64,000 nucleotides of DNA from Eriocheir sinensis (GCF_024679095.1 NC_066535.1:5277274-5341273), one strand, 5' to 3'. Shown: positions 1-11,525, counted from the first letter of the stretch. The notes: generated by a model from the letters alone, not told the origin. A program made the numbers and translations.

Positions 1-607
1 AATGTCGGGGTGATGGTGATGATCTTCATGGCCCCGGCGAATGAAAGAGATAATCATAAAGTTGAATCGTGCCTACAACCTGTCATTACGTGCAATACTG
101 GCGTGAATTAAACACTCTTATATTTCTGTAACTGTTTCTCTTCCCGTTGGGCCGCGTGTGCCGCAGGGCTGAATATAGCGAGGCGAGGGTCAGGCAGCGT
201 TGGCGTGGGTCGGTGTTGTATCTCACGGCGGTATTACCAGAACGAGGCCCATGTCTTGATAAGGAGTCTCACAATAAATGCTAAATAACCCTCAGGTGGT
301 CAGGTACTAATTAACTGGTGATGTGTTGCTTGCTACCTTTCTTTGCGGGAACTGGGGTCAAGATTTTATTATTTGATAGGGCGTCATGATCAGGGTTTAA
401 AAGGCCCCTAAACAGCGGGCTTCTCTCATAGGAAATGCTTGAAGGTCATTTTTCACTGCCCCGCGCACTCTCGCCCCTTCTCTCAGTCTCTCCCTGCCTG
501 CCTACCCTTTCCTTCTCAGACGATCCGCCCCAACCACCTCCTGCTCCTGTCTCCCACGCCATGAATCGAAGTAACGAAGCAATTGCTCGAAATGTATTAT
601 CGTAACA
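1..607. other. unique-looking sequence, no gene seen
   Basis: I see no exon, RNA gene or mobile element in this stretch. Frames on both strands are short and of mixed composition. The part from about 450 to 560 is pyrimidine-rich on the + strand, which creates an Arg/Gly/Glu-rich frame on the minus strand that I do not regard as coding. Confidence 0.6.
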
Positions 608-631
608 AAAAGAGAGAGAGAGAGAGAGAGA
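608..631. repeat. (GA)n microsatellite
   Basis: A short uninterrupted GA dinucleotide run. One of the few GA-on-plus tracts in the window, and much shorter than the CT-on-plus tracts. Confidence 0.95.
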
Positions 632-639
632 TTCGTTAT

Positions 640-1530
640 AGATGATGCATTGCTCTATATGTCTTTTAATGAGCCTGGAGCCTTGCCGTTGGTCCCCTTC
701 AGGCTGGGACACTAGTATACTCAACATGCCTCTTGATCTCGTTCAGCTTCGTTTCCTCATAGCCAACAAGCGTCTGGTCAGTGTCGCCGAGATAACCTTT
801 CCCTGCGATTCTGACAACTTTTTTTGTGGTGTTGAGACCGTCTGGGGTTTGGTTACTCGCCGTTTTGTCTGACATGAATTTCCTGAATGGGAGTTAACAC
901 ATTTGTTTGTACAGGTGTTTGTGGCAGAGCCAGTCAGGTAACGGCGGCCTACCTGTGTTCTCCGAGGGTGTTTCTAACGCTATAACTCGATCTCCGCGTT
1001 CCTCGGGACTCGTTACATTGTGTGTCAGGATGTTATGAAGCTCTTGCAAGGCTAATGGCGCGTGACCTAGGACGCGGCTCATCGAGGGATGTGGCGGGCC
1101 TAGCGGTTGTTCTTAGCGAATTATGTAACACTCGATTGTCGCTGCGGCGTTGACCCTGGCCGTCTTCCGTTCAGACTGCCCCGCGCCGCCCCGTGTCGCC
1201 GCTGGGTCGCAGCGCATCACGCCCCGCGTCTTACTGCACACGACCTATCTATATTGGCATCAAGACTCACTTCAGCCAGAATATTTGCAAAAACAGATAT
1301 TTTACGCAAAATCTGATAGTAAACTGGATATATAACGGCGCCCATCGGTCACTCCGAGGCTCACGGCGAGGCCCTGGGCCCTGGATTAGAGAGGTCGCCT
1401 GATCTATGAATAAGTGAACAGTTGTAACGGGACGCCGCGGGAGGCGTGGTCAGTGTCCCCGCCGCTGTAGTAGCAAGCCAACTACGCGACCATCGCCGGC
1501 CACCACGCCGCGTACCGGCAGGGAGTGGAT
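640..1530. other. mixed-composition sequence, CpG-rich from about 1090 to 1500, no gene recognised
   Basis: Several frames of 60-76 codons are open on both strands, but none shows a recognisable family, a membrane segment or a clear exon with splice sites. CpG dinucleotides are frequent in the second half. It could hold a 3' exon or UTR of a gene ending near the poly(A)-like signal at 1777, but the sequence alone does not show that. Confidence 0.4.
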
Positions 1531-1531
1531 G

Positions 1532-1544
1532 GTGTGTTTGTGTG

Positions 1545-1617
<73 letters not shown>
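1532..1617. repeat. (GT)n microsatellite
   Basis: A GT run of about 86 nt with one early CG interruption. Translations of it give Val-Cys or His-Thr runs that are not genes. Confidence 0.97.
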
Positions 1618-1619
<2 letters not shown>

Positions 1620-1776
1620 GTCCGCGCGTGCGTCTGTGTCTATGGTATGTGCACGTATGCCCGTGTTTGTGTGTGCCCGTGGGGTGCCTGCTCTACCAGC
1701 TACATTCCTGTGTTTGTCAGTGATCGCTGAAATCAAATTGTCAGGCATCTGTGCCCTGACGAGCACGTACCCTTTC

Positions 1777-1793
1777 AATAAAGTGTTGTACCT
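1777..1793 (+). promoter_or_regulatory. possible poly(A) signal with GU-rich downstream element
   Basis: AATAAA is followed directly by a GTGTTGT stretch, the arrangement expected of a cleavage/polyadenylation signal. No supporting exon is identified upstream, so this may be a chance match. If real, it would end a + strand transcript coming from the left edge of the window. Confidence 0.25.
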
Positions 1794-1819
1794 TAATTTT
1801 CTTTCCTGACGTATGGGCG

Positions 1820-1856
1820 GCCTCCCTCCCTCCCTCCCTCCCGCCCGCCCGCCCGT
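1820..1856. repeat. (CCTC)n grading into (CCCG)n
   Basis: A tetranucleotide tract that changes from CCTC units to CCGC/CCCG units, consistent with a point mutation spread by slippage. Confidence 0.85.
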
Positions 1857-1859
1857 GGC

Positions 1860-2150
1860 TTCAGACGCCCTTGTGAGGCAGGCGCGACCCGCAGAACATT
1901 TTAGGAAGGAGATAAATATTCACGAGACGATAATTTTTTTCCCCCTTTAATCTTACACACGTGAACACCAGCCTGCCTCGGGTAATTGCACACCCTCGGC
2001 GAGAAAGAGCTGGCGATATGGAATTAGAATCTTTAAAAAAAATGTTGGGAGGTAACATTCAAGGTGCGCAGCCACGTGGGAAGGTGTGGGGAGGCTGCGG
2101 GTACACGAAGCCCGCCGCCGCGAACCCTTGAAAGCGTGATGAAGTGTGAG
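1860..2150. other. unique-looking sequence
   Basis: Nothing recognisable is seen here on either strand. Confidence 0.5.
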
Positions 2151-2645
2151 CGATGAGATGAATTTGTGGTGTGTGTGTGGCGAGGGAACGGTGATATATT
2201 ATTGTAATGGTGAGCTTTGTTTGAAGTGTGTTCGATGGTGTGTATGATTATGGTGTGTGTTTCAGTGTTGTGTGGTGATCCTGTGGTGCTCAGTGGGCAA
2301 GCTTTCCATTGTAGGTGTGTTATAGTGAGAGTGTGATGTGTAATGCTGGTGACTTAAAGTGTGGTGATGCTGTGACGTGTGTTAAAGCCTTTATATGGTG
2401 ACTGTGGAGTGTATTGTGATGTGATTTGGAGTGAAAATGGTGTATAATGTTTTTCAGGGCTAGTGTGGTGTATATTGTGAGACTGTGAGGTGTATTGGCC
2501 ATGGCATGTGATATAGCAATGGTGTGCGATGTGACATGAAATATATATGTTGATACTTTTGATATTTGAGTGTGGTGTGCATAGTGGGGCTGTAATATGG
2601 AATGTGGATGGTGTGTGATGTAACTGTATAGTGCGTGGTGAGTCT
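2150..2645. repeat. GT-skewed degenerate low-complexity block
   Basis: About 500 bp of + strand sequence made mainly of G and T with scattered TGGTGTG, GTGATGTG and GTGTGTAT motifs. It looks like an old, decayed simple or minisatellite array with no fixed period. The minus strand has long His/Thr/Ser-rich open frames that follow only from the lack of certain stops in such composition. Confidence 0.6.
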
Positions 2646-3400
2646 GCAGCTTCTTGTAACGCCGTTGTGATGAGTCTTTTATCCAGCATCTTCGACGGCT
2701 AGCAATCGTCAAGTCCCCGATGGCGTACGTCTGACATCTTTAGAGTCTGTTTCATGGCTCAGTGCTCCAAAGACGCCCGCCGGCCACCAGTTCCCATCAG
2801 GCGTCTTCGGCAGTACATAAAGAGGAGCAAAAACTTAATTTGTTTTTACGTGCCATTTCCTCCAACCAAAGTAATTTTCAGCGGAGCGTGAAGGCTTTTA
2901 TCTGCCGCCTTTGGGAGGAACAGTTAGTCGGATGTTGTCCAGTTCTTACTTAATACGGTATCCCACTTTTTCTGGGTTAGTAGTGGCGCGGCGCTGCATG
3001 GCTGAGGTTTATTTGTGGTAGGTGGGTAGGTCCCTAGCGTGCCTGATCCAGCGGGGTCCTTGGTTCTGCGTGTGGTGGTGATGGGTGCACCTACGTATTC
3101 TTGCGGGCGTGTGACTGAGGAAGGCAGTCTGGTGGGTTTTTTCCTGAGTCCCAGCGCAAGGTTAGTCATCGAAGTGTACCATCGTGTGTGGTCAGTTACG
3201 CTGCAGGTCTAATGACGGTGGAGCCTTTGATAATGTAACTCCTGGAAGTGGTCGTTTGAGACAGAGTACCCAGTTTGTGAGCCTTCATTAAGGGTTGGCA
3301 GACTCAAAGCGCCTCTCCTTACCATTTCGTTAAGCCTTTTGTGCAATCCCTCGTTGTAAATTGTTTGCTACGCTGAAATGAAGATTGTGGGAAGCTTTAG
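2646..3400. other. unique-looking sequence
   Basis: Frames of 60-80 codons occur on both strands but none is recognised. There is no repeat structure. Confidence 0.5.
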
Positions 3401-3404
3401 GAAC

Positions 3405-3690
3405 TAGTGATAAAGGAGCAGAGAGGAGGGCGAGGGAGGAGGAAAAGGAGTCCCAAACCTTATCTTAGTGTGTCCAAGGATGGCAAGAACAAGAAGTCGG
3501 TGGAAGTAAAAGAAGCAGGAGGAGAAGGAGGAGGAGGAGGAGGAAAAGGGAATAGGGGAATGGGTCGAGGACGGGTACAAGGATAGCAAAAAGATAAGAA
3601 GACAAAAAAAAAAATGCGAAGTGGAAAGCAGGAAGGGACAAACACTGCTACGAAAGAGGCAACAAAAAGGCAAACAAATGACAAATAAAG
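3405..3690. repeat. purine-rich low-complexity tract
   Basis: GGA/AAG-rich on the + strand, containing a short (GGA)n run near 3524-3545. Frames on the minus strand are Phe/Leu/Ser/Pro-rich shadows of this composition. Confidence 0.8.

Positions 3691-3691
<1 letters not shown>

Positions 3692-3728
<37 letters not shown>
3692..3728. repeat. (CA)n microsatellite
   Basis: An uninterrupted CA run of about 37 nt that passes directly into an ACGAA pentanucleotide repeat. Confidence 0.96.
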
Positions 3729-3731
<3 letters not shown>

Positions 3732-3751
3732 CGAAACGAAACGAAACGAAG
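3729..3751. repeat. (ACGAA)n pentanucleotide repeat
   Basis: About four copies of AAACG/ACGAA. Its reverse complement, (TTCGT)n, recurs at about 37160-37177. Confidence 0.85.
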
Positions 3752-3799
3752 GCAAAATCAACAAAACTAAAACGAAAATAGGAAACCGTAGAGGGATAG

Positions 3800-4030
3800 A
3801 AGAAGGAAAAAAAAAGGGAGATAATTAAAGGAAAGATGAAGGATGACGGATGGATGCTGGAAAGAGAGGGAGGGAGGTGGGGAGGGAGGGAGGGCAGAAC
3901 GAGAGGTAGTGGTGATGGATGCTGGAAAAGAGGGAGGGAGGGAGGCTTCGTGGATAGAGACGCCGGAGAGGATGGACGCGGGTAACGGGAGAGGAGAAGA
4001 GAGGATAACTCCGTGCAGCAGTGTTGTAAT
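3800..4030. repeat. purine-rich GGAGGGA degenerate tract
   Basis: Repeated GGATGCTGGAAA and GGGAGGGAGG words within a purine-rich stretch, including two related GATGGATGCTGGAAA blocks. Non-coding appearance. Confidence 0.65.
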
Positions 4031-4057
4031 TACCGCGGGAGATCGTGATGGGGCCGT

Positions 4058-4118
4058 GGTGGTGGTGGTGGTAGTTGTGGTGGTGGTAGTGGTAGTAGTA
4101 GTGGTAGTAGCAGCGTGG
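4058..4118. repeat. (GTG)n/(GTA)n trinucleotide repeat
   Basis: GTG units with GTA variants. Gives a poly-Val frame on + and a poly-His/Tyr frame on -. Confidence 0.9.
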
Positions 4119-4355
4119 GTATTGATGATGGTGGTGATTAATGAGTGGAGGAAAATGCGAATAAGAGGAAAGGAACAAATAGGAAGACTGTTGACTTAAG
4201 AACGTATATGATAAAAGAACAAAACAGCAGCAGATAAAAACAGTAATTACAGAAACAGCAACAAAACAGCACTAGAAAGACATCAACTAAGTATATAGAA
4301 TGAAGCATGATAGAAACAAGAATATGAATGCGAGAGGACGAACATATATGAGGAC

Positions 4356-4367
4356 GAGGAGGAGGAG

Positions 4368-4399
<32 letters not shown>

Positions 4400-4402
4400 A
4401 AA
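4356..4402. repeat. (GGA)n trinucleotide repeat
   Basis: GGA units with AGA variants at the 3' end. Confidence 0.92.
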
Positions 4403-4455
4403 GGACGTACATAATCCTCCCCATCATGCTTGTCGGTCGGCAATCTCTCTCTCAC

Positions 4456-4503
4456 TCAGACACACACACACACTCACACACACACACATACACACACAGA
4501 TAG

Positions 4504-4534
<31 letters not shown>

Positions 4535-4535
4535 C
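4456..4535. repeat. compound CA / GATA / GA microsatellite
   Basis: CA units interrupted by CT and TA, then short GATA units, then GA units: a composite tract. Confidence 0.9.
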
Positions 4536-4659
4536 CCATTGTTTAGTTATCGATCACATCACCATATTACCTCACATCCTCCTCTTGAAAGCAAAGGCAT
4601 AGTCCTCCCTCCCTTTATCCCTTTGTGCCTCTTTCGTCATCATAATCATCATCAGTCGT

Positions 4660-4682
4660 AGTAGTAGTAGTAGTAGTAGTAA
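4660..4682. repeat. (GTA)n trinucleotide repeat
   Basis: About seven GTA units, followed by a short GGA run. Confidence 0.9.
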
Positions 4683-4984
4683 TAGGAGGAGGAGGAGCCA
4701 GGTGAGGTGAGATGAGAGAGCCAAGTGAGGTAAAGGGAAAGGCTCATCTCACCGCCTCTCACCTGTTTTCATGTTGCCCCCCTCCACCCTTCCCTCCCCC
4801 CTGCCACTCCCACTCCCCCATCGATCACGCCGCTTGCTCTATCATCTTTCCGTAATGACTTAATGACGAGGAGCGTTACGTAAAGCCTCGGGAGCAGGGA
4901 GGAAAGGCCTTGTTGCTCCTCTGTGCTGGTTTTTCGTCCTGGTCCATCAGCGTCTTTCTATTTACTCATCTTAAGCAGTGCAGA

Positions 4985-5275
4985 AAAAAATATTAGATGC
5001 TTTGATTTGCTGAGGCTGTGTTTTTCTTTTAGCCTTGTTTACCACTTTTTATTTCCTTTATTTTGTTTTAGATTATGATTGCAGGGATCGTTTATTATGT
5101 CTTTATTATACATTTTTTTTATTCCTCTATAGTGTTGGGGGAAAAATTTGGTAGAGATGCTGTGATTTGCTGAGACTGTTTTTCTTTTTTAGCTCGTTCA
5201 ATACTTTTTTTCCTGATATATTTTGTTTTAGAATATATTTGTTGAGAGCGTGTATTATGTGTGCTATAAACAGGG
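4985..5275. repeat. two-copy tandem duplication, 160-bp unit
   Basis: The word GATTTGCTGAG recurs at 5004 and 5164, exactly 160 bp apart. The following words (TTTTTCTTTT, TTTTGTTTTAGA, TTATTATGT-like) recur in the same order, with many substitutions. This is an old T-rich tandem duplication with no reading frame kept. Confidence 0.75.
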
Positions 5276-6229
5276 GGTCGAACTGTTTTCCCGTCGAAGT
5301 ATAAAAGTTAGGAAAAGTAAAACAGACGTGATTCTTTCCTTCCCTCCGTCTGACAGCCTTAGGACTCGCTCTCGCTTCCCCTCCGTACATTGTCTTCTCT
5401 CCTTTCTTTTCCTTTGCTAATCAGTCCCTTTGGTTTGTAATGATAGGTTCTTTGGGCGTGTACCGGGTGCTATCTCTCTCTCCCCCTCTACCTCTTCTTC
5501 CTCTTCCTCCTGATCCGCCTCCTCCCATGCTTCCCTCATCACTCCTGAACAAATAGAGGCACCATGATAATCCCTTCACGCCCAGCGCTCCTTCTCTTCC
5601 CTGATGCCTGGTTGCCTTTTCCCTCCCTTCAGCGGCCATCATTCTCTCCGAAGGATCTTATTAGCCAATCATTTATGGCCTCACGCTCCTCCGAGGCTCC
5701 TGAGGGCCCCGAATGCAGTCAGTCCTCGTTGCCTTTTTCTCTTTCCCTTTTTCTTTTTACCTGAGTCGCCTTCTAAGTTCACGCCACGGGATGTTTTGCT
5801 AAACTGACGTGTTGTAGGGGTAAGGGATTGGATTTAGCTTTATATATTGTTGTGGGTTTGTTTTGGGGGGGTTTTAGTAAAGGAGAATGCAGCCAGGTGA
5901 AAAAATGCGGTAATAATTGCATTGTCGGCGCCAGTTTTACGAGGCTGGGATGAAGCTCCGCCGCCGCTGGTCAGAGTAAACATTCTTCCATTTTTTTCGA
6001 CGCGTCCCTTTTCTTTCCCTTTTTCACATTTTCTTATTTTTTATGGCCAGGTCGAGCGGCAGCCACAGACGGGGCCGAGTTTACGACACTTGGGGGGCGT
6101 GATTAGAGTGTCCTGCGACGCCTCCCTAACCTCCTGCCGCCCCTACAGCAGTCCTCGCCTTCTGTCCACCCTTCCGTCCTTCCTCTCCTCCCACCTCTTC
6201 TTTTGTTTCTATCCCTCTTTAAACTCTCT
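5276..6229. other. unique-looking sequence, increasingly pyrimidine-rich
   Basis: Frames of 60-125 codons exist but are pyrimidine-composition artefacts or unrecognised. A TATAAAAG-like word at about 5300 has no supporting context. Confidence 0.45.
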
Positions 6230-6560
6230 TGACTCCGTTCTCTTTTTTCTTCCTCTTCCTGCCCCTTTCCTCTTATCCTGCTTCTTCTTCACCTGACTCA
6301 CTTTTCCATTTCCTTCCTTCTTCCTTTTATCCTGCTTCTTCTCTTCCTAAGTCTTATCCTTTTAATTATCCTCCTCTTGGTTTCCTTCCTCTTTCCTCGT
6401 TTCTGTCTTGGCTCTATTCTGTTGCTTCTATCCCTCTCCTCCTTTACCTGACTCCCTTCCTCTTCCTCTCCTTTTATCCTGCTCCCTCTCTCCATCCCTC
6501 TCCACCTTCACCTGACTTCCTTTTCTTCTTCTCATCCTTCTTCCTTTCCCTCTCCTACGT
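6230..6560. repeat. degenerate polypyrimidine tandem repeat
   Basis: TATCCTGCTTC-like words at 6274, 6328 and 6475, together with repeated ACCTGACT words, show old duplications in a CTTCC-rich tract. The open frames across it are artefacts. Confidence 0.6.
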
Positions 6561-7640
6561 CTCTTCCTTTTATTTTTTTCTCTCCCTCTCCCATGTCTCT
6601 TCCCTTTTTCCTCTCCCTCCTGGTTTCTCTTCCATCCTCTGTTTTCCTCCTCCCACGTGTCTGTACCTGTCCAAGATGTCCCGTAGGATTTGTGAGCCTC
6701 CTACAACCACTCACCCCAAACACTAATCTGATCAATTATGTCGGGTCTTGTTTGTCGAGAGTCATCTTAAGCTGCCGAGAGGAAATGAATGTATGGCCGG
6801 ACAGGGAGCAGGAGACGAGAGGATAGAGGGGGGAGTAGAAGCACCGTGGTTAGTGTGGTTTGGCGGAGTACTCTTTCAATGAGGAGGGAGAGTGTTAGGG
6901 GGAATGTATTATTCACTCCCTGCGGTTGACTTTCACCTCAGTTCACCCTTTGGCATTCCCGTTTTCCTTTTTTACAGAGTGGTTCAATGTTAGGGGAAAG
7001 AAAACGGTCTGGAGATTGCAGTCTTGACGCCGCGGTTGAGTTCTAATGAAGGTGACGCAAGTTACTGTCTCCTCTGGCCCTTTCCCGCCTCCCCCTTCTC
7101 CGCACAGACACTCGTTAACAGAAATAATACACGTACCCTTTTGGGCAGATTTATTTGTCTCGTAGCGACGGAGATAAGACACAAGGGGCAGCTCGTACAC
7201 CAGAAGCATGGCGTGCAGAGGCGGAGATGGACTGCGGCGGGGTGACACGCTGGAGAAAGTGCGCTAATTAGCGAAACACAATGCGGCGCCGCTATCCTGG
7301 TCCGGGCCGCGACGGGAAGGGATTAGTGACGCATGGCTCAAATCTCGGCAAGGATAATTCGTCATCCCGGATTTTATTTCTTATCCCTGCAGCCTTCCTT
7401 TCGTTTTCTTTTCCCTCTCCACCTTCACCTCTCCTCGCGGGTCCACGGGGCGCCTTGTTTGTTGTCGTCACGGGCCATCAGCCGAGCCACCAGCATCTGA
7501 TAGCTTCCTCGGGTAAACCTCGTGGGAGAGGGAGGCGTCTGGAGACCTCCACGTCCGAGGGACAGTAAAGGCTGTTGCCTGAGCCCAACGTAATCCCGTC
7601 TAAGAAGAGTTCCTCCATCCCCTGCCGATCCGTTGACCTT
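6561..7640. other. mixed-composition sequence, no gene recognised
   Basis: Frames of 70-100 codons on both strands were inspected. None has a recognisable family or clear exon boundary. The region around 7260-7570 is CpG-rich. Confidence 0.45.
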
Positions 7641-7664
7641 CCCTCATGTCGTCCCTTACACAGA

Positions 7665-8030
7665 TCGTCTCTTAATTAAGTGTTGGCGAGTTATAATGCG
7701 TGTATTAATTGGGGAAGACGTTCATCCAGCTTATTCGTGAGATAGTCCATCCTGGAGTGACCGAGCGCTGCTGTCCCTGCCGCCGCTACAGTTTCTCGGA
7801 GCAGCAGCGCCTTTCCGGGCAGCTACACATCACCTCGAGTCTCATAAGGCGAGTTCGATCTTCGCCGTGAGTCCGTACTCGGGGACGGCGCGGCGGGAGT
7901 CCACGGCACAGATGTCACTGTCCGGCAGCAGGAGGAAAAGGGCGGAGGAAGGGAGGAAGGAGATGCAGGAGGGCGTAGAAAGGCAAGCCAGGGCGTGGCG
8001 GGCAGGCGGTTCTTACGTCATGGGGTGCAG
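7665..8030. other. CpG-rich block with homeodomain-type AT cores; possible exon or regulatory DNA
   Basis: TTAATTAA near 7674 and ATTAATTG near 7705 are homeodomain-type core motifs. They precede a GC-rich stretch (7750-7930) ending beside a GTGAGTCC word near 7869 that resembles a 5' splice site. No frame through it looks like a known protein. It could be a promoter, a 5' UTR exon or simply a GC-rich patch. Confidence 0.2.
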
Positions 8031-9480
8031 CCGATGACACCGATAACGAGGGAGAATAACATTACCACATTCTTTTTTCATGTGGCAATATCTCTGCATA
8101 AGAATAAGTAAGGGCAACGAAGGCCTTTATTTAACCTTTTCCTAAAGTTCACAAATTTTCGTAGTGTTTGGTTCGTATTAGAATTTTTACGTTGCATATG
8201 TTAGCTGTGCGTGACTTGATATTCAAGATAATAATCTAGAAACTCAAGGTATACCGCATATGTTTATTCTCTCTGTATATAAGAAAGATTCAGTGATATT
8301 TGGTGCACCGCGGTGGGCGCGCGACGCAGGGTAACAGTATCACTTGAGAGTTGGGATTCGCTTGAAAAATGGAAACGCCTGAAAGCGAGTCCTAATTTTT
8401 TGCTGTGGATGATGAGCGAGGGAGTGAAGGCGACCTAAAATTTGCATCGATTTCTGTCCTGACGAAGAGTTGCCTGGTCACGGTGAACGCCCTGCCTGGA
8501 TGCTGCCCTGCCTTTGCGCTTATCATTCTTGTCACATCCTCCTCTTCCCCTATTTTTTACCGCATTACTGGTCTGCCACTATATCTTACTGCCATCGCCG
8601 CCATTATGATGATTACCGGCAATGCCATCGTCATGTCGCTACTTGTACCACCATTCTTCACTCCCTCCCACTAACACAACCCCATCACGTCCTCTTCCTC
8701 CCTTCGCCGCATCCATCACACCATACTTATTCCCCAGTACCGTAATCACTAACACCATTCTCTTTCTATCTCCCATGCTACAAAGACAAACGTGTATTAA
8801 ACCCAAGCTGTCGTTCTGTGCCGTCGGGTCGCCAAGGGGTCGTCTAGATAACCCATCCCTGGACCTCGACTTTCACTCTCAGCACACAAGGCGGGCAAGC
8901 ATGGAGGGACGAGGCGACCCTGATGTTGGTGTTGCCGTTGCTCTCTGGTGCCCCCATTGCCCTGCCGTTTGCAACAATAGGGCAAGGGACACGGCTCACC
9001 ACTCAGCGCTCCTCCCCATCCAGAGTGGTGAGCGGGAAGGGGGCGGGAAGGGGTGGGTAGGGGAAGGAAAAGGCGGTGGTTGTAAGAACTAAGGGGGTGG
9101 GGGGTCAGCCTCATTGCCGTGGCATGCAACGGGGACAACCTCGAGGCGACATGGAAAACTCCTTACCTGGATCCATTTGAACACTGCCGAAGGGAAGTCC
9201 CGCATCTTTCCGAAGACTCATTCCTCTGTGGATGTCATGTTATAGTTCCCAGACACACTCACGTATACCAGTGACGACACGAACTTATCTTTCCATTCAA
9301 AATCTTTCCTCGTCACTTATCACTTCGCCTGTCCCTGTGTATCCTTGTTTGCGGGGAAGCTTGAAACCAGATGCACCACCACTGTTAGTTGTTGCGGTCT
9401 TGTGGTTGAAGGGAAAACACACAGATTACCGCACGCACAAGCACTCTCTCTATCCGCGCGCTAAGTGGGTGGCTGCTTGA
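8031..9480. other. unique-looking sequence, no gene recognised
   Basis: Contains one longer open frame on + (8622-9092, 156 codons). Its composition changes from Pro/Ser/Thr to Gly and shows no domain, and overlapping frames on the minus strand are equally open, so I do not call it a gene. Confidence 0.45.
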
Positions 9481-9779
9481 AGTCCGTCCGTCCGTCAGCT
9501 GCTGCTCCTCCGGTTCCTCTCGCCCCTCGCCTCCAGACCATACTGAAAGGCGGAGAGGTTTCCCGCGCCACCCGCCCAAAACCGATCCATACTGTTCAAA
9601 GCCCCCGCGGCTGCCCTCGTCCGATTCCCCTCTCGTTCTCGTCCCCCACGTCCCCACAACGCCATAACTCATCACAGCAACACCGCATCACCTTCACAAC
9701 CCAGCTACAACCCCCTCCTTTCCATTCCATAACTGCAACACCAGAATCGAATCGTTTATATGGAAGTACAGTTAGTTTT

Positions 9780-9912
9780 CGGAGCCTCGTATGGGACTCT
9801 GAACGCTTGTGACGTCACGGCGCGCGCGAGGGGAGGCACGTGCTGGCGGGAGCAGCTGCACGGGTAACGAACGTCGGGTCCAGCGGCATCCAGACACAAT
9901 GTGGAGGCTGCT
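9780..9912. promoter_or_regulatory. CpG-rich CRE / E-box cluster, promoter-like
   Basis: A full palindromic CRE (TGACGTCA) at 9810-9817 lies within 50 bp of a CACGTG E-box at 9837-9842 and a CAGCTG E-box at 9853-9858, in a locally CpG-rich stretch. These motifs are established binding sites for CREB/ATF and bHLH factors. An ATG at about 9900 follows, but its frame runs into a GAGAGG purine repeat and then the CT tract, so no coding exon can be claimed. Confidence 0.3.
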
Positions 9913-9929
9913 GGCGTGGGAGCGACGGG

Positions 9930-9982
9930 CGAGGGGGAGAGGGAGAGATAGGGAGAGGGAGAGGGAGAGGAAGAGGGAGAGG
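9930..9982. repeat. (GAGAGG)n purine repeat
   Basis: Hexanucleotide-like GAGAGG/GAGGGA units on the + strand. Confidence 0.85.
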
Positions 9983-10075
9983 GATTCCGACACAGGGCTG
10001 AATATTGCTGTATTTATTAGAGGTGTTCGTCGCATATATTCATTTTCTCTCATTATTTCTCTTAGTTTTTATCTT

Positions 10076-10079
<4 letters not shown>

Positions 10080-10160
<81 letters not shown>
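10080..10160. repeat. (CT)n microsatellite, pyrimidine on +
   Basis: About 81 nt of uninterrupted CT. It gives Leu-Ser frames that are not genes. Confidence 0.98.
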
Positions 10161-10162
<2 letters not shown>

Positions 10163-10525
10163 GGACTTACTGTTATGCCAATATATTGATTTCCTTTTTT
10201 TTCATCTCAGGTTTATCAACATAACCAACCTGTTTGGCGCTGTAAATCCTGTCTGGTGATTGTGTTTGTCTGTATGTCTCTATGTAAGTCTATATGTTTG
10301 CCTATCTGTCTTTTTTTCGCTTTCTCTCTATGTCTATCTAAATCTGTCTTGGCATCGATTGGCAATTTTATCTATTTGTATATGTGTTTTATGTGTTGTT
10401 TTTACGTACTTCATTATTTATTCATTCTTTTATTCACTTTTCTACCGAACAGATAATCAATGCATATATTTTTTTTTGTTTTACTTTTCATATACACTTG
10501 TATGTAACTCTTTATAAATGTTTTG

Positions 10526-10527
<2 letters not shown>
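10161..10527. other. T-rich sequence with TCTGTCTATGT words
   Basis: T-rich and cysteine-codon-rich by composition. No gene is recognised. Confidence 0.5.

Positions 10528-10614
<87 letters not shown>
10528..10614. repeat. (GT)n microsatellite
   Basis: About 87 nt of uninterrupted GT. Confidence 0.98.
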
Positions 10615-10617
<3 letters not shown>

Positions 10618-10672
10618 GTGTGGCTCTCTGCTCCCTTTCCTCCCCTTGATGTGTTGGGAATAACGGTCGCTA

Positions 10673-10711
10673 TCACCACCACCACTACCACCACCACCAC
10701 CACCACCACCT
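10673..10711. repeat. (CAC)n/(ACC)n trinucleotide repeat
   Basis: ACC units with one ACT variant. Confidence 0.95.
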
Positions 10712-10954
10712 CGAAAATAAGTTCCTCCGTCATCGTCATCCTCGGCGTTACTTTAATGGTCGTCAGGTGTGTTATTTCCTGCCGAGTCAGAGTTGATTAG
10801 TGTATTTATTTTCGTTATTATCATCAACTTTCTTATTTACTTTTACTCGCTTCAGCCTTTCACTCGTCTCTCCACTGTTATCACCTGTCCCCTTCGTCAT
10901 CGCATTTAGAACCCGCCAATAATTATCTCAGCTATCAGTAGTAATGACAGCGGC

Positions 10955-11340
10955 AGAAACAATAGCAACAGCAACAGCAAGAACAACAACAACAACCACT
11001 GGGAACGTCTTACCACATCAGTATATACATCATAGGACATCAATAGCGACAACAACAATAACAGACACAATAGAATTTACACCACCATTACCACATCAAA
11101 GAACATCAATAGCAAAATATAAGGCAACAAAAGCAACAACAACAATAACAACAACAAGAAGTAAACCATTCAAATCCACCACCAGAGCCAATTTTTCACC
11201 ACCACCACCACCTCTATCATCACTATCTTCATCACCTCAAAATTCATCCCCTTTCGGTCATTTCCACCACCACCACACCCACCACCACCACCTCCACCAC
11301 CACCACACCCATAACCATAAATCACCCCATCACACCCATT
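10955..11340. repeat. degenerate CAA/CCA trinucleotide region
   Basis: ACA/CAA-rich in the first part and CCA/CAC-rich in the second, including duplicated CCACCACACCC blocks around 11262-11310. The resulting Thr/His-rich + frame (10944-11342) is a composition artefact. Confidence 0.8.
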
Positions 11341-11393
11341 AAGCAAACAGCAAATGGAATTACCGAAAGAGACCTCACACTGGGAAGACGGCG

Positions 11394-11438
11394 AGGAGGA
11401 GGAGGAGGAGGAGGAGGAGGAGCAGGAGGAGGAGGACA
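11394..11438. repeat. (GGA)n trinucleotide repeat
   Basis: GAG/GGA units with one GCA interruption. Confidence 0.95.
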
Positions 11439-11525
11439 GGTAGCGGCGCCCATTGACCAAGTGTGGCTAAAGGTGAGAAAAGGTGATAATTAAGACGTCT
11501 GTGGTGGCCTTGAGGTATGGAAGGA

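Noticed and set aside
5299..5308. TATA-box promoter at TATAAAAG
   Set aside because: The word lies inside AT-rich DNA at the edge of an old duplication, with no exon or initiator context.
8622..9092. 156-codon + strand protein
   Set aside because: Composition shifts along the frame, no domain is recognised, and an opposite-strand frame over the same bases is equally open.
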